NCBI RefSeq assembly: GCF_002288925.2
Contig: NW_022098076.1
Location: 88,110,964-88,174,963, forward strand
DNA length: 64,000 bases
Reading direction: 5' to 3'
Source of the DNA: Delphinapterus leucas
Lineage: Eukaryota; Chordata; Mammalia; Artiodactyla; Monodontidae
Shown here: one piece after another, positions 36,272 through 48,479 of the stretch
How positions within the stretch are numbered: position 1 is the stretch's first letter
Layout of the letters: every line of letters starts with the position of its first letter
The notes under the pieces: generated by a model
What the model saw: the letters and a program-made list of their open reading frames with translations, nothing else
The model's database searches: none
Told to the model about the DNA's origin: nothing
Translations under genes and position numbers: made by a program

Positions 36272-36693
36272 ACATGTTTGGTATTAGAGTTCTCCAAGAA
36301 ACAGAACCAGTAGGAGATATATATTTATTTATTTATTTATTTTTATATTTGTGTATATATATATATATATATATAAGGAGATTTATTATGAGGGATTGGC
36401 TCATGTGATTATGGAGGCTGAGAAGTCCCATGATCTGCTGTCTGGTAAGCTGGAGAACCAGGAAAGTCAATGGTAACTCCCAGTCTGCGGGGAGGAGAAG
36501 ATAAGACGAGAGGGCAAGCAGTGAGAGGAAGAACTCCCTCCTCACCCTTTGGCTCTGTTCAGGCCTCCCACGCTGGGGAGGGCAGTCTACTTTACCCAAT
36601 GCAAGTGCTCACAGACACACTCAGAAATAATGTTTAACCTGGGCACCCTGTGGCCCGTCCAGTGGACACAGGCAATTAGCCATCAACATGTTT
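36272..36693 (+). repeat. MER-type interspersed repeat inserted into L1M, with 8-bp target duplication
   Basis: The insert begins 'attagagttctccaagaaac' and contains 'ttggctcatgtgattatgg', 'gctgagaagtcccatgatct' and 'gacacactcagaaataatg', a widespread mammalian repeat whose name I cannot assign with confidence. ACATGTTT at 36272-36279 and 36686-36693 flanks it, and L1 sequence resumes directly after. An 8-bp duplication would fit a hAT-type DNA transposon, but I see no clear terminal inverted repeats. Confidence 0.6.
36317..36375 (+). repeat. AT-rich microsatellite, (ATTT)n and (AT)n
   Basis: Tandem TTTA units are followed by a run of AT dinucleotides inside the MER-type repeat. This is a likely length-polymorphic site. 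Confidence 0.9.
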
Positions 36694-37789
36694 TTACATT
36701 ATCTTCTAGAAGCTCTATTGTTTTACCTTTTCTATTTTAGACCATAATCTACTCAGAAATGAGATTTGAATATAGTACAACAAGTTTCAGTTTTTCCCGT
36801 GTGGACATCTAATCGACCCAGCATCATTCCTACTGCTCCACAGGGCCACCTTTGTCAAAATGAAGGGTCTGTATCCGCACGGATCTGTATCTGCACTCTG
36901 TCCTGTCTCACTGATCTGCGTGTCTCTTCTTGTGCCAGTGCCACACTGTCTTAATCATTGTACCTTTATTATAAGTCTTGATATTCAGTAGAGTTAGACT
37001 TTTCCACCTTGCTGCTCCTCAGTAAAGGGCACCTAGCCTATTCTTGGCCCTTTCCATTTCCATGGAAATTTTAGAATCAGATTGTCAGTTGCCACACACA
37101 TGCACACAGACTTGCTGGGATTTACACTGAGATTGCACTGGATTTACACTGAGATCAAGTTGGGAAAAAATTAACCCTTTTATGATTGTCTTCTACTCCA
37201 CAAACATGGTGTATCCCACTCTTTATTTAGGTCTTCTTTAATTTTTCTCAGTAACGTTTCATAAATTTTTATGCAGTGGTCTTCTTGATTATCTCTAATT
37301 AGATTTACTGGTAGGTATTTAATATTTGTGATACTATTTAAAATAGTATTTATAAATTTCCTTGTCTCTTTGTTGCTGATGTATGGAAAGACAGTTTATT
37401 TTTATTGTCCCTGTATCCAGTGACCTTGCTAAATTTATTAAATTCAAATAATTCATCTGTAGATTTTTTCTGATTTTCTCTGTACCCAGTTTTACTTGTT
37501 CCTTTCCAGTATCAACACCATTTGTGTCTTTTTCTTGCCTCGTAGTGCTGTACAGTATTTAATGGAAGTGATGATAGCAGGCGTCCATGTCTTGTTCTTG
37601 ATCTCAGAGAAAAGGGTTTTTACCACAGACTCACTTATAAATTATGAAAACTTAACAGTAAAATTCCCTTTTGTATACATTTGATTTTGCTTTTCCCCAA
37701 GTTGATCTTTCAATTCGAAGGCACTTCTAAGTTTGAAATGTGGCAGTGGTGGTTTTTGTATGTTAGGAGGTAGGCAGATGGAATATCAC

Positions 37790-37930
37790 AAGACTGTGAC
37801 TCCTTATTTTAACCTTGTGAGGAAGACTTTGCCTTGTCCATTTTACAGACGGATCGCGTGGCTGATACAGCTGAGCAGGGGTTGTAACAGGTGGTGTCGG
37901 ACCCAAAGCCCAGGCTGTTCTTACTACTCC
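37790..37930 (-). repeat. MIR SINE fragment (antisense)
   Basis: Blocks 'cttgtccattttacagacgg', 'gctgatacagctgagcaggg' and 'cccaggctgttcttactac' fit the reversed MIR. Confidence 0.6.
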
Positions 37931-40900
37931 CCGATTCCCTGGTAGAATATTGAATGTGTAACCCCCAAGGTCACAAAAAAATACCACGTTTGTCATAGGT
38001 TTCCAAGAGGAGAGTTGCTAAGCTACTTCACAGGTACGCTGAACATCTTTTCCTTTTCCCTCCCCCATACCTCCTTATAGCAGTGTCATCTGCACATCCG
38101 CCTTTCTCTGACTTCCGTTGTCATGGAAGCAAACTGGGGCAGCCAAGTGTCATGCCGAAAGGAGCCCTCCCTGCCTGCCCGTGCAGCCGCCCCTGCAGCT
38201 CTCCTCAGCCACCTGGCCGAGCCACCCACCAGGCTAGGCCTTTCCTGGCCTCTACTGCCATTTGGGCTTTTCTCTGATGCCAAGGAGGTGGGCGGTGAGG
38301 ATTGAGGGCTTTCCTTCTGGTCAGGCTGCTTGGGTTGTTGGGTGGGACTGTGTGTTTTTAAACCCTCAAGCTGTCCCAATTTGAGGATTTTGAACCCTAT
38401 GCAGACACACAGAATCTTTATCTGCTGAGGTTTGGAGAGAGGAAGGAAGAGTGCAAGGAGGGTAGAGACCCAAACAGGCCCAGGGCTGGCAGGGGCTTCC
38501 GCGGCCCGAGCCATGATGTGAGAGTGTCCTTTCCTGCCGCCCAAATAACTGCCCAAGGATGACCCAAGACAGACAATTCTAGGCCACCAGAAACTCTCGA
38601 AACTAAATACTTTGCAACTCTCAAAGACCTTATAAAAGAGAGTTCCCTTGGTTGATTTAACACAGGGCTACATTAAGCAAACAGCGTTTTTTCCTTCTTG
38701 TTAAATTTCCTTTGCCGTTCCCTTTACTCATCTTTTTGTGATGGACTGCAACTGTGTCCATTCTAGGAACCTCCTAGGGCTGCAGCAATCCAGTGTGACT
38801 TGGAATCCTTCAGTTGTTTTTTTCCAAATGCTCTTTGAGCATATGGTGACATGATTTGACCAGTGAGAGAGGATGGGGAAAATTAGCATTTTTGTTTTCT
38901 CTGTACCTCTCTCTCTGCCATATATATACCTTTGTCAGAATTCCCTGGCACGATCTATGTCTTTTCTGCCACTCTGGGTATTTGTCCATCCACAGGTTCC
39001 CATCCCAGTGGAAAGACTGCTCTTTGGCCCCTAAGGCTAACCTTCCTAAGTTGATGGCTCAGCTGTTTAGTTTTTAAACCCAAGGAGGGCTGTCCCTTTC
39101 CAAGACCTTGAGGAGTGCTAGAAGCTGGTGGTATTCAGGCCTGCCGGTGGGCTGCACCAGCCTCTAGGGCATGTTCAGTTACTTAAAGTAGCAAATGCCT
39201 CTGCCGTAAGCACCCTCTGTTGGGTGGCTGGAAGTCAGAGCCCAGGCCCAGGCCACAGAGGCCTGAGATACTCTGAGGGAGGTTCGCCCATGCAGGAAAT
39301 GGGCCACAGGATTGCGTGTTGGCTCTAAGCCTGAAGAAAGGTGCCCATGGCTGGCGCCTCCTGCAGCTGCCTGGCGGGTAGCCAGAACGTGCTTGGCTCT
39401 CTCGCTTTTGGCTGTGCTCTCTGTGGGGAAGTGTTTCTGATCTGTCTTCACCGCCACTCCCCAGCTCTCTGGGGCATTGTGGCTTTTTCTTGGTGCTTGG
39501 GCAGGAAGCCTCCAGAGCCTGAGGGGGTTGCTGTGCTTGACGACAAAGGCCATCAGTGGATAGAAATCACTTAGATATAAATCACTTTATTTACTGAAGA
39601 GGAATTGAACACGATTACTCTCCCTTCTGAGCACACTTCTCCAAAGGTGGGCACTCAGGTGGGCAGAGACCTCACAGAGTGACCAGAGCAGGTGCCCAGC
39701 TCATGCCCGTTGAGTCAAGCAAAAAGCAAGTGGCCAACTTACGCAGCTGCTCTGAAAACCCACCCCAGCAAAGCCTAGCTGAAATGCAGAACACACAGCA
39801 CGCCACTGACTGCAAGCTGCCCCCGGCCAGCCCCACATGACCCCACGACCCAAGGACGTGCCAGGGGCTGCTGGGCCAGGCTCCAAGGTTGAGGATGAGT
39901 GAGACACGGTGTCTGCCTTCCAAGCCCAGGAGTGGGCCAGTGTTGCAGAGAACATGGCTCGTTTCCTGGGGTCGATGAGGACCTCGCTCCCATCACCCTG
40001 GAACTGAAGGGCTGTGGGGAGCGCTCAGAGCAGGGCCCACCAAGCCAGCAGCACTGCGCTCTCCGGGCAGCATTCCTCTCTCGGGTGTCCTCTCGATGGT
40101 GTCTCCCTCAGTGGTGGGCCAGCTGTGATCTTCTCTAAACACCTTCGTGTGTGAGCTCTCTGGAACTTCACAGAAGGAATGGCTCTTGTTTTAATTTATG
40201 GACGTATTTTTTGCTTTAATGGTGTCCACTGGACATCATGTAGCCCTTTTTAATAATTTAGGATTATTCACAATGTTTATATGGTGATACAAAAGCATTT
40301 TCCTTAGGCTCTACTGCACTCTGCGGCTTTGCCTCTGCTCTAAATACTCCCAATACTGCCGTGTGCTTTCACTCGACTTTACTGAGCCCCTGCCCCAACT
40401 GTCTTTGTGTCCACCTTTACAGTCAGGGCCCGTTGTCACTTCTCTACTGCTGTCCAGGAGACACCAGGAGCACCCTCTCAGCCTGGCTGTGAGCATGAGG
40501 CGCCATGGGGGTATGGCATCAGCCAGGAAGCCGAGTCTAGTAGTCAGAACTGTCCATCGAGAAGAGGAAAGGGTCTGAGTGGGGAGCGAAGGCGGGACTT
40601 CCCTGAGAGTCACACTCGACTCCTGGCTCCGGCACCTGTGTTGGCCCCCAAGGCCTGGTCTGTTGGTTGTTTGCTGGTTCTGCCCCATGTATCGGGTGCT
40701 CAAGATTGAGCATGTGGCTGAGTTTTAGATAAGTGAGATGGTGGTGTACTTTTTAAATCAACTTGAACTGAATTGTTTAGTGCATCTGTCATGTTGGGAA
40801 ATTCTTCCTTAGTGCTAACAGCCCTCTGGTTTCGTCTCAGTCTGTTTCCTCTCATTAATTAGTCTTCAGTGCAGATGAAAGACCAGTTAGCTGGTCGCCA

Positions 40901-41369
40901 TCTTCTGTGTCGTAAATATTCCAGGAAACCGTCAGATCTTCAGTGTTCCGCTCTCGAAGCTGAAGGAAGCCTTCACGCCTCTCGGCTTTCTCCTGGTGTT
41001 TTCCCCAACTGTCAGGCTCATCAGACCTAACTCTTACGCGGCCTGTGCGACCGTTTGCCTCCTCAGAAACGCCAGTACTTTGCTGTGTGTCCTGTGAGGC
41101 AGGCTCCACCTTAGGCTTCATGACCCATGAACTCCTCGCAATAGAATGGGGGAGGTTTTGTGGGTAGAGTGTGTGAAGGAATGCGTAGAAAACCGCTTTC
41201 CTCAGATCCTCTGAGGGATCCGTCGCCCAAAGTGCTGAGAACATTGCTGTGGGGACTCAGTAAATAAATGCCGAAGCAAAGAGCCGGTGTGTGACTGAGA
41301 AAATTCTCATGGGGCGGTAGGGGAGTGAGCATGTGTTTATCTCCTGACTCCCTAGGCCCAAGGGCTGGG

Positions 41370-41445
41370 ACAGTATCTGTGTCCCAGCCCCGAGCACAAT
41401 ACCTGGAACGCTGCAGACGCCCAGCAAGTGCTGAGTGAACGTCTC
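41370..41445 (+). repeat. Possible L2 or MIR 3'-end fragment (sense)
   Basis: The phrase 'gagcacaatacctggaacgc' followed by 'agcaagtgctgagtgaacg' resembles the common 3' end of L2/MIR. It is short and weak. Confidence 0.45.
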
Positions 41446-41529
41446 CAGGTCTCCAGGGCATTGGCTGCATTTGCTCTGTGTTCTAGCATCCTTCAGTATT
41501 CTGATGACACCAGACTCTTGTCACCTTCA

Positions 41530-41690
41530 GGTTTTTATAATAATAATTACTAATGCTTATGGAATGCTTAACAACATGCCAGGCCCTGAGATGAGAGCTT
41601 TACGTAATGTGTCTCATTTAATCCTCCCCCTGAGGGGTGGGAAGTGGAGGTTAGGGAGGTTAGCCGTCCAGGTTACACAGGCCGTGTATG
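41530..41690 (-). repeat. MIR SINE (antisense)
   Basis: Blocks 'aatgcttatggaatgcttaa', 'aacatgccaggccctgag' and 'gtctcatttaatcctccccc' fit MIR in reverse. Confidence 0.65.
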
Positions 41691-42069
41691 ATGGACCCCC
41701 CCCACCTTCCCTCTTGACTTCAACAAGCAAGAGCACAAGAGGTTGCTGCTGCCCATCCACAGGGAAAAGCCTGCCCTCCTGTGCCCCTTCCCATCCAGGC
41801 CAGACCGGGTCTCCATAGAGGCCTGAGGCCAGCGCTGGTCCGAGCCCTGATAAAGCTGAGCTCATGCCGGGGAACCACAGGAATCTTCAGGAAGCCCTTA
41901 TATATTCAGAGTTGCGTTACTTGCCAGATGGATCATTTCCCACTGCCAAACTTAGAGAGCGACCCCTCGGAAATTCCTCAGTGTGGAAGGAAGGGCCCTG
42001 AGGACGTCTGCCCACGTGCCTCGTGGGCAGGGAATGCATTTGCCTGTTGTTTCCTAGCCCAGATCTAGA

Positions 42070-42220
42070 CACCTTTCCTCTGCTTTACTAGCAAACTGTT
42101 GGACACCTGCTAGTGCCAGCTACTGGGCAATGAGAAAGATCCTCCCCCCACGAAGCGCACAGCCCACAGAGGAAGACAGGTGTGTAAGGTAACATTCACG
42201 GGCGGTGACGAAGGCCATGG
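42070..42220 (-). repeat. Possible L2 fragment (antisense)
   Basis: 'gttggacacctgctagtgcc', 'actgggcaatgagaaagatc' and 'gcgcacagcccacagag' roughly follow a reversed L2 3' end. The match is low. Confidence 0.4.
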
Positions 42221-43042
42221 TGGAGGTGTGCGCCCAGTCTCTGCATGCAGTTGGCAGCGGACACCGCCCTGAGCTGTGCTCTGCCTGTAAGGTGAAACCA
42301 GCAGCCAGGTCTTTGTGTTGTTGCAGAATGACCAGATGGCAGTAATTCTGCAACACCCAAATGTGACCTGTGAGGAACTGGGCTTGAACTTCACAAAGAT
42401 TTGCTGGGAAATGGACTGGCATAGACACCTCTAGCCAGGGAGCACAGTCTCTCTCTCCACAGTGGCTATGGGAGGACGGCCACAGCCAGGTGACCACACA
42501 GGGCCCTGCAGGGCACTGGGCAGGGCCTCCTCCCAGGTAGGGGACAGCTGGGCTGAGGCCTCTGCCAGGAAGAGCAGTTCTCACCCTGAGGGAAGCCTGG
42601 GTGGAACGGGCTGGTCCTCCCAGTCATGATGGCTGCCCAGGCCTGGCCTGAGCCACCTATGACGAAGCTCCCAGAGGCCATTGCTGACGCAGAAATCTGG
42701 TCAGCTTCCCAGGCGCCTAGAGAACTGTTTTAGAGCATCTCTAGGTCCTGGAAAAGCAGGGTTCCCTGTGCATCCCAGGCTGCCCTAAAAGATGGACTTG
42801 GCCTGCAGAGCGGCAGCTCAGGAAAGTAGAACCGTGGGCTCCATTCAGGCTTTGACATCCACTGGCCTTGCCATCTGACTTACCATCAACCCAGCCTAAT
42901 CCAGGTTGTTCTGGCCTTGGATCTAAGGTGGAGTTGAGGGTGGCACCTGGAAAGGGCTGAAGTCTTCACACAGCCTGTATCTGAGAGCTTCCATCAGTCC
43001 AGAGATGCAGGGGTAGAGGTGGGGATGAAAACCAGCAGTCTC

Positions 43043-43134
43043 CTTGCTCGCCCCTGCCACCCCTCCCAGTGTGCTCGCCCCTGCCACCCCTCCCAGTGTG
43101 CTCGCCCCTGCAACCCCTCCCAGTGTGCTCGCCC
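43043..43134 (+). repeat. 27-bp minisatellite, about 3.4 copies
   Basis: Units begin at 43043, 43070, 43097 and 43124 (the last is 11 bp). The core contains TGTGCTCGCCCCTGCCACCC then CTCCCAG. Copies 1 and 3 each differ from copy 2 by a single base over most of the unit. The repeats are contiguous, without spacers. Confidence 0.95.
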
Positions 43135-43779
43135 TCTCACCAGAGGGAGAGCTGGTGCGCCCTGGAGGTTGGCTGTGTGTGTGTCTAGGCAGGGACATGA
43201 CGATGCTGGGGAAGCCCAGAGGCTCTGGATGGGAACAAATCCATTTAAACCACTCTGAACCTGGTTCATAAAACTGTGGGTCAATATTTTAAGAGTCACA
43301 TAACTAACGAAGAGCTCTGCCAGACTCAACATACCGCATCCCAGTGGGTGATAAGACAAGTGTTAGTTCAATGGAAACAGCCCAGGAGAAGATTTTTTTT
43401 TTTTTTAATTTGCTACTTTTCATATTTAGAATGAGGTGGGCTGCTCTGGACAAGAGTATTCATTTATCAGGTGACCAACACATGAGCCCCAGCCATACTG
43501 TCACCCGGTGTTGGATCTAAGTGATAACTGTCTACAGGTAGGGAAGAATTTCGTTAGAGCAAATCAGCAGGTCCCATCAGGCTGGCAGAAGCTGACTTAG
43601 GTTCTGTCTCTTGAGTTCACATGCCTGCCTTCCAGCGGGGAACAGCTGAAGGGAAGCTGCGGGAACCCCACTCCTAGGCCCTTCTCCTGGGGGTCTGTGC
43701 TTCCACCCCCTCAGAACAGTCCTCCTTCCCTCTTTTCTGTGGAGCACCAAGCAAATCATGTCTCTGAAGTGCCTCGTTC

Positions 43780-44060
43780 ATTCCCCAAACAGGCATTTGA
43801 CATTGCAGCTCTTGGCCTGTCTAACCCAGGTTGAATAGCACCTACATGTGCCCCTGGCCCTGGGACACAGAGGTGGACAAGGCCTGGTCCCCAGACAGGA
43901 AAACTGGCCTCAAAAGAGACGGTCGCAATCCAACAATCAGTTCTGGGGCTAGAATCAGCCCAGAGGACCATGGGCCAAGAAGGGTGATGCCTGAACTGAG
44001 CCTTGAAAACTCAGCTGTGACTGAGTGGAGGCAGGCTAGGGGTGGCAGGTGGAGGGAGCA
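43780..44060 (-). repeat. Possible L2 fragment (antisense)
   Basis: 'ccctggccctgggacacaga' and 'ggtgatgcctgaactgagcc', followed by 'ttgaaaactcagctgtg', resemble the L2 block that in other copies reads 'tgacctttgagctga'. It is diverged. Confidence 0.45.
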
Positions 44061-45229
44061 GCCTGGAAGCCCCAGGGGGGTCCTAGGAAGTGTGGGTGCA
44101 CGTCACCCAAGAGGAAGCCCAAAGAGAGATGCCAGTTTCCTCATGGCTGCGGGGGGAGCTGGGCTGAGGCCAGCAGCAGGTCAGTGAGACGTGCAGGGGC
44201 CGAGGGAGCTGCAGCCTTTGATGCAAGAAGCCAACCCACCCTTAGCCCAGCCCCTCTGAGGGCCCTTTACACTGTCAGGGGCTGGGCAGTTCTAACAGTA
44301 TGGAACTCACCAGGGGAAACAAAAAGGACCAGAATTCTTTACCCAGCTCAGAGTTCAGTGAGAAAACACCCTCTTGGGGCAGACTAGAAAGTCTTGTGTG
44401 AGGCTTGCTGAGGTGTCTCGGCAGCTCCTAGGGCAGGCTTCCAGACCAAGATGTCTAAGGGTCGAGATGGCCATGGCCCCGAGGACGACTCTCCCCGCCC
44501 TTCTGACCCACTGAGTAGCGTTCGCCAGAAAGAGGTCCACAGATGAAAGAGGCAGAACCTTCAAGTCTTTAGCCGGCGACAGGAGAACTAGAGCAGTAAA
44601 AGCAAATGTGCTCAGCCCCTGTGCTCATCCCAGGGGCAACACCGAGACACAGAAGGAGGCCAGAGCCCCAAAGGCAGATGGGAGGAAGCGTTCACATGGG
44701 GAGCTGGCGGTGTAGGGGTAAGTTCTACTCCTGTCCTCTTGTCCGCCGAGCCGGAGACAGGCAGAGGTAAACCGAGGGCTAAAAATAAGACCTCCAGGGT
44801 TACAGGATGTCCCAGCCCGGCCAGGCCCGGAGGTGGGCTTGCGTGTTTGCAGGCCCAGTACGGCCAGCCTCAGACGTGGGGGCAGGGAGCCTTGGGGAAA
44901 GGCGCTGTCCCTCTGAGGTTGCTGGGCAGGTGGCAAGCTAGGTCAAGATGAGTGACGTCGGCTCCTCTGCTGCTGCAACCCTTGCTGAGGGCGGAGGTGC
45001 CCTTGACAGGAAGGAAGGGCGGTAGTGACACAGCAGATCACCACGGGTGCCCGTCCCCCAGGCGCCAGCGTGGCCTCAGGGCAGGCCCTGTGTTGACCCC
45101 CCGCTGTCAGCAGAGCCCTTGGTTGAGTGCTGCTAAGGAGACCCTGCTGTCCAATCCTTAGAAAGCTTAAGGCAGGTGGCACAGGATCACCTGAGGAAGA
45201 GCAGTGGATGGGGCCCCTGGTGTCCTCGC

Positions 45230-45345
45230 TCTGTAAGCTTAGGGGAGTCACATGACCTCTCAGAGCCTCCCTTTGCTCGTATGAACAATGAGGGGTCTAA
45301 GACTTGTTGTGAGACTCAGAAGGGCCAACAGTGGCCAAGCGCCTG
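45230..45345 (+). repeat. MIR SINE fragment (sense)
   Basis: 'gtcacatgacctctcagagc', 'acaatgaggggtctaag' and 'gttgtgagactcagaagg' follow the MIR order. Confidence 0.55.
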
Positions 45346-45614
45346 GCATGGGCCCGCACAGAGACCCCCAAAGGCATCTGCTCACCCGGGCCAGACTCGG
45401 GCCAGCTCCCCACTCCACAGCGAGGTGGACAGGGGCTGCACCCCCAGGCCCATTTCCTCCTCTGTGCAATGGAGGCGGCAGGATCCTCTCTCTCTCCCTC
45501 TCCCGCAGCTGTAATGAGGGTCACATGGCTACCATACGTGCAAACAACGTAAAGCACCATAGAAATGTTAGGAATTGGTCTTGCATGAACCAAGCAAAAC
45601 ATTGCAGATAAAAA

Positions 45615-45880
45615 ACATACTTAGGAGTGCCTACTGAATGCCAGATACTGTTCCAGGCCCTGGGAATCAAGGTAAATGGAGCTGGCTGAGCCAGCCAGAG
45701 CCAGGTTGGTGGGGGACAGGTGGGAATGGTGGCCCATAAAGAGTCGGGGGTGGGGCTGGAGGGCGGCCTGGGCCAGTAAAGGCATCACAGGTGCAGGTGA
45801 GTGGAGACCCAGGTGAGCAGAAGCCAGAACACGGCTGCAACGTGAGAGAGTAGGATTTGTGTCAGCTGGGAGCTGGGGGG
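45615..45880 (-). repeat. L2 LINE 3'-end fragment (antisense)
   Basis: 'aggagtgcctactgaatgcc', 'tactgttccaggccctggga' and 'ggagacccaggtgagcag' fit a reversed L2 3' end. Confidence 0.6.
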
Positions 45881-46629
45881 CGTAATCAAGAAAGTATTTG
45901 ACAGTGCAGTTCTTGGTCTCTGGGCCGAACAGAGCAGAGGGCTGCGGAGCATGGAGAGCCGGAAAACCCTCGCTGGGACCCGCAGCCCAGCCCCAGGGCC
46001 TCGAGCACTGAAGACTCGTCTTCATCCATGACCGGCAGGTCTGCCTTGGGTCCAGGGGGAGAAGGAAGGACTGACGTTTCCCAAAAGATTTTACAAGACA
46101 TGTTGTCTTCAAGGAAGCCGATCCCACCCACGTGTGTGGCTAGAACTGTAGCCCACTCTTGGACCTTTTTCACAAAGCCAAAAAGGGCATGTCAGGGTTA
46201 CGAGGAGCCCCGCGGGGGCTGTTGTAGCGACCGGAAACACTTGCCCAGTCTGCCCAGGCAGCTTCCTAAGGTGGTTTCACAGCCAGGTCCCCCTGCCAGT
46301 GTGCGTCCTGCCTGCGCCTTCCACTGGCCCATCTCTTCCCAGTGGCGTCATCGCAGGTGCCCGCAGGAGGTCAGTGTGTCGGGGCTGGGGCCCCACCCCT
46401 CCTGCTCATTGCTGCAGCCTCCCCGGGGCCCCCCTAGTGCTGCAGGCCCCGATCGCACGTGTGCCCTGGACAGTCCCCCCACCCCCACCCCCAGTGGAAC
46501 TCTGGGCCTCCCACAGAAATGCAGAATCCTGCAGGGCTTGCTGGAGGCGGAGTTGCTGTGCCGGGGCATGGTGGGGGGAGAACGTGGAAACGCAGATTCC
46601 CTCTTTACGGCAGAGGGCCCCTCTCATCA

Positions 46630-46740
46630 CAAGTTAGGGGTAGAGGACAGACTTCAGAGTCAGAAAGCCCAGTCTCCAGACCACGGCCCTGCCACACACT
46701 GGCTCTGTAATCTACATGGTCACCATTTGTGAGGATTTGA
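46630..46740 (+). repeat. MIR SINE fragment (sense)
   Basis: 'agacttcagagtcagaaagc', 'ccctgccacacactggctct' and 'gtaatctac' match the left half of MIR. Confidence 0.6.
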
Positions 46741-46968
46741 TGACATCACGTGCCCAGCCTGAGACCAGCAGTGGTTCCTATTTCCCTGCAGCCTTTCGTG
46801 GTCGTACAGCTGGGGTGGCGGCCCTGCCCAAGGAGAGCTGCTCCCCAGCGGCAGTGAGGCCAAGACTGTCTTGGAGGTGAGCAAAACATGCTCTAAGGTG
46901 CAAAAGAAGCAAAGGAGCTTGAGTTCCCAAGGACACGCGTCTCTCCTCTCTCATCTAGCTGCCTTTTG

Positions 46969-46970
<2 letters not shown>

Positions 46971-47019
<49 letters not shown>

Positions 47020-47040
47020 GGATGGAGAGAGAGAGAGAGA
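46971..47040 (+). repeat. Compound microsatellite (GT)15 then (GA)n
   Basis: (GT)15 spans 46971-47000 and (GA)n, with a small GGATG interruption, spans 47001-47040. It is expected to be polymorphic. Confidence 0.97.
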
Positions 47041-47959
47041 ACCTGTGCGTTCCACAACACCCTTATCTCTCGAATATTCTCGTACCTAAAGCCTAGTTTC
47101 TAAATCACAATTGATCTCTCCCAACGTCAGTGATGACCCACCGTGCCGGCCCCCACTGCGCTTGCCCAGTCTCTGTCCATTATCCAGGGCTGCCGAACCG
47201 GCCCCCGCTTTGGGGCTGGGGCCTGAAAGGGACGCCAGCCAGGGAGTCCCCCTAGGGCAGATAAGCCACTGGGGGCACCACAGCGGCTCCCAGAGGTGGC
47301 GGGGCTTCTGCGCGTCTTGGCCGTACCTCCTCTGGTCAGCGGTTCTAATTCCAGTTGGACAGCAGCTAGAGGTGGAGAAGGGCATGTGTGTCAACACTGT
47401 GGTGGAGCTAGCAAGCCCTAATTACCCAGCTCTTCAAGGCCACACGGCACAAACTGTGACCTGGTTCTGCTTAGGGGGATTTTTCTGCCACGAGCGCAGG
47501 TCTGCCCGGTGCCTCAGAGAGCAGAGCCCTGAACCTTGGGAAGGGAGCGAGGCTTCTCTAGCTTCTTGATGCTGACAAAGGGCTTTCTGCCTGTCAACCC
47601 GGCTCCCGGCAGTCCCCTCCCCCCTCCCTACCGCAGCTACTGGGCCTCCCTTTGGCAGGGCCCGAGGGCCGCGCTGAACTGGAGCCTCTGGAGACGTCCT
47701 TTGAGGTAGAAAAACAAGCGGCTGAAACGTGCCTCCTCGCTGCAGCTGGGCCCCGCCCGCTGAACCTATAGAAAGGCCCTGGAGTGGATTCAGCCTCCCA
47801 GAAGAGGAAACCTGGCTCCGGCTTCACCCGCAGGTCCTGTTATGTCTGGCTCCAGAGGCCTTCTCCTCTGGGGTTTTCCACGCCTGTGAACTCGGCCCCA
47901 TTCACTTCCCTGTGGTTTCATGGGAATGTCCAAAACGCTCAGCAGGTTGCAGTGAGCCC

Positions 47960-48070
47960 AGGAGGAGAGGGGTCAGCGCGAGGCCCGAGCGGCGGCCGGA
48001 GCACCCTCCACTCGGGCCTGCAGCGGGGTGCCCGCCGGCTGTGGATGGGCGCCCTTCCGTCAGTCTGCTG
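47960..48070. other. Small CpG-dense patch in the large intron
   Basis: About a dozen CpG dinucleotides fall within roughly 100 bp ('gcgcgaggcccgagcggcgg' and following). It is too short for a classical CpG island by eye, and no promoter motif is evident. It lies just upstream of the AT-rich candidate element at 48480-48610. Confidence 0.45.
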
Positions 48071-48479
48071 CATTTCCTTTGGTGCTCCCCCAACCTACCC
48101 ATCCACCCGGGAGACTGCCTGCGGCTCCCTCCCTCCAGGCCGCCCCTTTCCGGGCTCCGGGCTACCAGCTCCACCCTGGCCTGGGAGAGAGCTGCACTGT
48201 GCTCCCTTCCCATCCCCAGCAGCTTCCACTTTAGCGCTCATCCGGCCGCTGACTTCCCATCTCACCGGCTCCTGGGCCCTTGCGTTTTCCACCACACTAC
48301 ACTCAATTAGGGGCTGTGGGGAGAGCAGCGGAGGGCCCCTTGAGGGTGGCCAGTGCCTCCGCTCCCGCCGGCTGCTCAGCTGCAGAGAAGGGGCCACGCC
48401 CAGGCGCACAGCCCTTGTGAGAGGCCTAGCGGCTGCCTTCACAGCCAATTGGAAGCCCAAGGGCTCCTGGCCCACAGTG

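Larger units (their letters stand above)
35340..37690 (-). repeat. L1M-type LINE (antisense), about 2.3 kb, interrupted
   Basis: On the + strand the order runs from the L1 3' end into internal L1. Blocks include 'ggaatcattcagtggcttct', 'gtttccaatttgaggttgtt', 'gtttaacactcctgccagc', then after 36694 'catcaacatgtttttac', 'ccagtgccacactgtcttaa' and 'tccctgtatccagtgacctt'. It is split by a different repeat at 36280-36685. Many stops are present. Confidence 0.85.

Noticed and set aside
43043..43134. CRISPR-like array of 27-bp repeats
   Set aside because: The units are contiguous with no unique spacers, in a mammalian intron. It is a minisatellite.
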